64,000 nt of DNA from Neoconidiobolus thromboides FSU 785. Its lineage: Eukaryota; Entomophthoromycota; Entomophthoromycetes; Entomophthorales; Neoconidiobolaceae. The notes beneath the pieces were generated by a model. That model did not search any database and had not been told where the DNA came from. It was given only the letters and a program-made list of their open reading frames with translations. The position numbers were made by a program, and so were the translations under genes. Every line of letters starts with the position of its first letter. Positions within the stretch are counted from its first letter, which is position 1. Below are positions 60,417 to 64,000 of this stretch, piece after piece. The DNA lies in contig MU626336.1 in the NCBI GenBank assembly GCA_025603075.1, forward strand, positions 1 to 64,000, written 5' to 3'.

Positions 60417-62288
60417 ATGTTTTTTGAAACAGTAAAAGACAATGAAAGTATACAAACATTATGGTTATTGGGCAACCTGAGCAAGGCTCAGATACGCCTT
60501 TTAAGTAAAAAGAAGATTAAAAAAGAATTAAACATTGGTGAAGTTTTACAATTAATTAGAGACTCTGAATGGGACTTAAAACACCAAATAATTTTATTAC
60601 TGGGATTAATAAGATACTATATGTTCCAAATCGAAAAGATGGACACTAAATACTCTCAATTGAAGCAAGATATATTTAGGTCGGTTTTATTACCTACCTT
60701 AGAAAGGAATAATACATCAAAGTTTACTACTTTAAAGTAAGTTTTAATCCCGTTTTATTATTATCGTTAACAGTTTCCATTACATAAGCTATGAAGACCT
60801 CACCTTGTTAACTTCAAAATTGTACTACTTACCTTTTCCTGATCTTGAGATCACATTACCTGAGGAAGAGACCAAGCATGATTGGAGTATAGAATCTATT
60901 CGATTACTGGAACCTAGAGAAACAGTAGAAATTGGTCGGATTGAACCGGATGAATTCAACTGGACTTTAGATTACTATGGAAATGTATTGGAACCAACTT
61001 CTCCAATTGATTTTGGCCCAATTCTTAGCTCCCCAACCTTTGAGCCTATAAGTGTTCCTCAAACTGAGCTTGAAACATTGCCACTATTAGCAATAGAAGA
61101 GGAGGCTAAAGATATTGAAGTCCCAAAAAAATTTAGAAGTAATATGGATAGGAGTACTATACTAGATCAAGAGGCAGTTTTTAAAGTAGATGAAAGTGCC
61201 ATTGAGAATTTTGTATGTGGTTTTTGTGTTATTGGGCTACATCTGATTAAATGCTTAACTAGGAATTGAAACGAAAAATCAAACAAGCGTGTAATGCCTT
61301 ACTTTTTAACATAGGCTTAGCTACCCCTATTGAATATTATAACAATTTATTTCGTGATAGTATTAAAAAACTGAAGTTGGAAGAAGGTATTAGTTTTATT
61401 AAATAGTAATACTTACTCTTTTATTTTTTTTAGTATCCCCGATTGGCTCGACTGTTTCTAGAGGTATTAGATTATAGCTTTATATTAATTTATGTTAATT
61501 TTATTCTAGAATATGGAATGGTAACCATTAGTTAATACAGTCTATTATTTATTTAGGAAAACTAGGAATTACCCGAATATCCATCTTACAGCCCAGAAGT
61601 AGCAAGAGAAAGGGTCTCATTTGATACTACTCGTTACCCTTGGAATGTGGATATTAGTGAAATCTTAGGTATATCTATTTAGTTTATTCTATAATGATGC
61701 ACTTTCTCTATTTTAGACCAACCCCTAGAAACTCCTAGGATTAGCTTAACGCCTGTTTCATTCCCTGAGAGGTACTTTTATAATCATAATCTATATAATC
61801 ACTATAGGAATTAGAGAGTCCATTGAGGACATTATACCACCCTTGGTCCATGAAGATCAAATTAACATTTTAGTAGAAAAGGCAGCTTTGGTTCCAAATT
61901 ATCATCAGTTTCAAGGTAAATTCTTTAGATAAATTTACTATGAAATTTCTAATATTCTTAGCCTTGCCTCAACAGCAACTAGCAGATAATCAACTCTACT
62001 ATTCATTAACCCATGAAGATCTTAACTTAGATAATGAAACCACTAACTTTTTATCTTTTTTGAAATTTCAACCAGTGACACAACCTCTTTCAATGTCCTC
62101 CTTGTTTGATGCCCCTACCACAGATAAAATTACTGCTTCTACGGCTTTTTACCTCATCCTAAGTAAGCTTTCGTCCACCTCTATTTTACGTTAATAATCC
62201 TATTTTAGGCCTGAAATCAAATGCTCTGATTGAGGTTGAGCAGAGAGAACCCTATGGAGATATTGAAATTGATCTGAACATTTTTTAG
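60417..62288 (+). CDS. Cohesin kleisin subunit, Rad21/Rec8 family
   Basis: Ten exons (60417-60736, 60774-61212, 61263-61386, 61434-61463, 61510-61520, 61566-61668, 61717-61771, 61815-61915, 61962-62162, 62209-62288) join in frame to 487 residues. Kleisins close the Smc1-Smc3 ring to hold sister chromatids and are cut by separase. The N-terminal domain that binds Smc3 shows WLLGNLSKAQIRLLSKK and ILLLGLIRYYMFQIE, followed by FPDLEITLPEEE. The C-terminal winged helix that binds Smc1 ends LKSNALIEVEQREPYGDIEI, a family hallmark. The middle is polar, as usual. One exon is only 11 nt. At 487 residues it is short for the family; I cannot tell mitotic Rad21/Scc1 from meiotic Rec8 by eye. Confidence 0.88.
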
Positions 62289-62816
62289 ACTACTGTGGTA
62301 GAGTTCGAGGTGTTCGATTAGCTATTTATAAACTTTATTATGAGTTTTATCAAAACTTGGCTATTTTGATTGCTTTTTACACTTAAATTTCAGACTTAAA
62401 ATTAAAACTACAGCTATTGAAGCTCTTTTCCAACTTTAGAAGTAATTTTTATATTTAAATTATTTGTACAAATAATTTTTAATCCTAGATGTTTATTTTT
62501 TGAACTGTTATAATATAAATTTTTACCCTAAATAAGCAGTTAACTAGGTCTCAAAAGAACTGTAACAACTGCAAAGTCAACTTAAACTACCAATTCTATA
62601 TGCGCTAAAACTGAATCTAAATAGTCGTATTTTTAGAAAATTTTGTATCGTTTAAGAATTCTTAAAGTTTCGTTTTAAGTTCCTGATTGGAAAATACCTC
62701 ATTTGTACAAAATTGATCCTGAATGCGCTCCCCTGCCATTCAAATTTGGTCTAAAAACTATTTGAAATTTGAAAAATTCTTGTTTGTTTTGCTACTAACA
62801 AAAACTATTTTTGACA
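62289..62816. other. Spacer between kleisin and kinesin genes
   Basis: About 530 bp. No gene or repeat is visible; it must contain the kinesin promoter. Confidence 0.5.
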
Positions 62817-64000
62817 ATGTGGAATATAAAACCCAACTCAAGACTAAATAGTTCACCCTCACTAAAAGGAAGCAATATACAGGGATTACAAGGTCAAAGC
62901 AGTATAGCTCCAAACTCAAAAAAACGGAAAGCGGAATTTGAGTCTCAAGAAAAAGGCATAGAATGCCCCATCCAAGTTTACATACGGTGCCGAGGAGGCC
63001 ATCAACATACAGGAAATAAAATAGGAACTGAATTGATAGGGAATAGTGAACTACAATGTAAAGAAGGCAATAGCAGACATTCCGAAATTAAGTTCAAATT
63101 TGATCAAATATTTAATCCTCACATTTGTCAAGAAGCTATCTTTAACGAAGTTGCTTTGCCTATGATAGATGAAGCTCTTTGTGGATTAAATTCTACTTTA
63201 TTTGCTTATGGCCAAACAGGTACTGGGAAAACATACACAATGGAAGGGGCACTTGGTCAAATTGGTATTCTTCCAGAGACAAACGCCGGAATCATTCCAA
63301 GGGTTTTACATCAACTTTATAAAAGGCTTGATAGTATGGAGTTGCCTTCAAAATATGTTATAAAAATATCGATGCTTGAAATTTATAATGAGGAAATCTA
63401 TGATCTTCTTTCAATTAAAGATGCAACTAAACCAAACTCAAAAATTATTTTAAATAAAGTTTCAAATCAAGACCTGATCATTAAAGGGTTAACAGAAAAG
63501 ATTGCTAATACACCAGATGAAGCAATTGAATTCCTCAGACAAGGCTCAAATATTCGCCACACTGCTTCAACTAAATTAAACAAAAGCTCAAGGTAATAAT
63601 TTACTTCTTTATTCAACTGATAATAATTTCTTTAGTCGTTCACACTCTATTTATACTATTAATATTAAAGTGAATAAAAAAACAGAAGCCAGTGACCATT
63701 TTATAAATGGCAAGCTATATCTAGTTGATCTTGCTGGCTCAGAAGATATTTCACGATCTGGCACTGAAAAGGTTCAAGCAGCTGAAGCGGGCAAAATCAA
63801 TCGATCTTTACTTACTTTAGGTAAAATTATAAAGGGGCTCTCTGAAAAAAGTACTTCAGGTTTAGTTAAGCTACCATTTAGGTAAATTCTTTACTTTATT
63901 TTTAAACTATGATATAAATATGATATTAATGTTTAGAGAGAGTAAATTGACTCGTATCCTTGAAGATTCATTAGGAGGGGGTACAAAAACACGGATGATA
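62817..64000 (+). CDS. Kinesin-5 motor (BimC/Cin8/Eg5), 3'-truncated by window edge
   Basis: Exons 62817-63592, 63636-63881 and 63937 onward join in frame and run off the window. Kinesin-5 is a tetrameric plus-end motor that slides antiparallel spindle microtubules apart. About 50 polar residues precede the motor domain: PIQVYIRCRG, FKFDQIFNPHICQEAIFNEV, the P-loop GQTGTGKTYTME, AGIIPRVLHQLYKRLD (typical of kinesin-5), SMLEIYNEEIYDLLS, switch I SSSRSHSIY (restored by the splice), switch II LVDLAGSED, and NRSLLTLGKIIKGLSE. The next part, ESKLTRILEDSLGGGTKTRM, is the usual end of the motor core. Stalk and tail lie outside. Confidence 0.93.

Overview
This window is nuclear DNA from an AT-rich, intron-bearing eukaryote, almost certainly a fungus. 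The fungal reading rests on the gene set: exocyst Sec6, Fes1, Esf2, a Pho89-type phosphate symporter, an F-box/LRR protein and DHA1-type drug:H+ antiporters. Introns are short (about 40-75 nt) with GT-AG ends and a TTTAG-like acceptor. Low-complexity Asn/Lys tracts are common. The low GC and the dispersed F-box and MFS paralogs would suit an early-diverging lineage such as the Entomophthoromycotina, but that placement is a guess. I see no rRNA, tRNA, CRISPR or bacterial-style operon.

Layout. 0-7.5 kb: three DHA1-type MFS transporters (one cut by the window edge), then a gene-poor stretch. 11-21 kb: a PIG3-like quinone oxidoreductase, Sec6, an unrecognised coiled-coil protein with a repeated SIF motif, and a Pho89-like symporter. 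20.6-25.6 kb: a 5 kb desert holding a degenerate segmental duplication with remnants of a small secreted-protein family. 25.6-30.2 kb: the E2 subunit of 2-oxoglutarate dehydrogenase, a mitochondrial-type methionine aminopeptidase and ribosomal protein uS10. 30-33 kb: a decayed fatty-acid elongase copy. 33-44 kb: a dense block with a CDK, deoxyhypusine synthase, Fes1, Esf2, a SMAP-domain Lys-rich protein, a small mitochondrial-like protein and a DDT/WHIM chromatin protein. 44.9-48 kb: an F-box/LRR pseudogene beside its intact paralog. 49.7-64 kb: ELO elongase, a NAT9-like acetyltransferase, an Nramp metal transporter, arginyl-tRNA synthetase, an EVE-domain protein, OLA1, an unknown protein, a Rad21/Rec8-like kleisin and a kinesin-5 running off the end.

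The gene-poor spacers carry at least 13 copies of a ~100 bp element that I could not assign to a known family. It has terminal inverted repeats beginning TGGGGATGT, an inner inverted repeat centred on AGCGCT, and signs of a TA target-site duplication. One copy interrupts the F-box pseudogene, and comparison with the intact paralog gives the pre-insertion site. This is the most interesting structure in the window.

Most genes are independently transcribed housekeeping genes. Several are close head-to-head pairs (Sec6/SIF protein, Fes1/Esf2, ArgRS/EVE) that may share promoters. Exon boundaries were placed by hand from splice sites, frame continuity and expected family sequence. They are internally frame-consistent but not checked by alignment or RNA.
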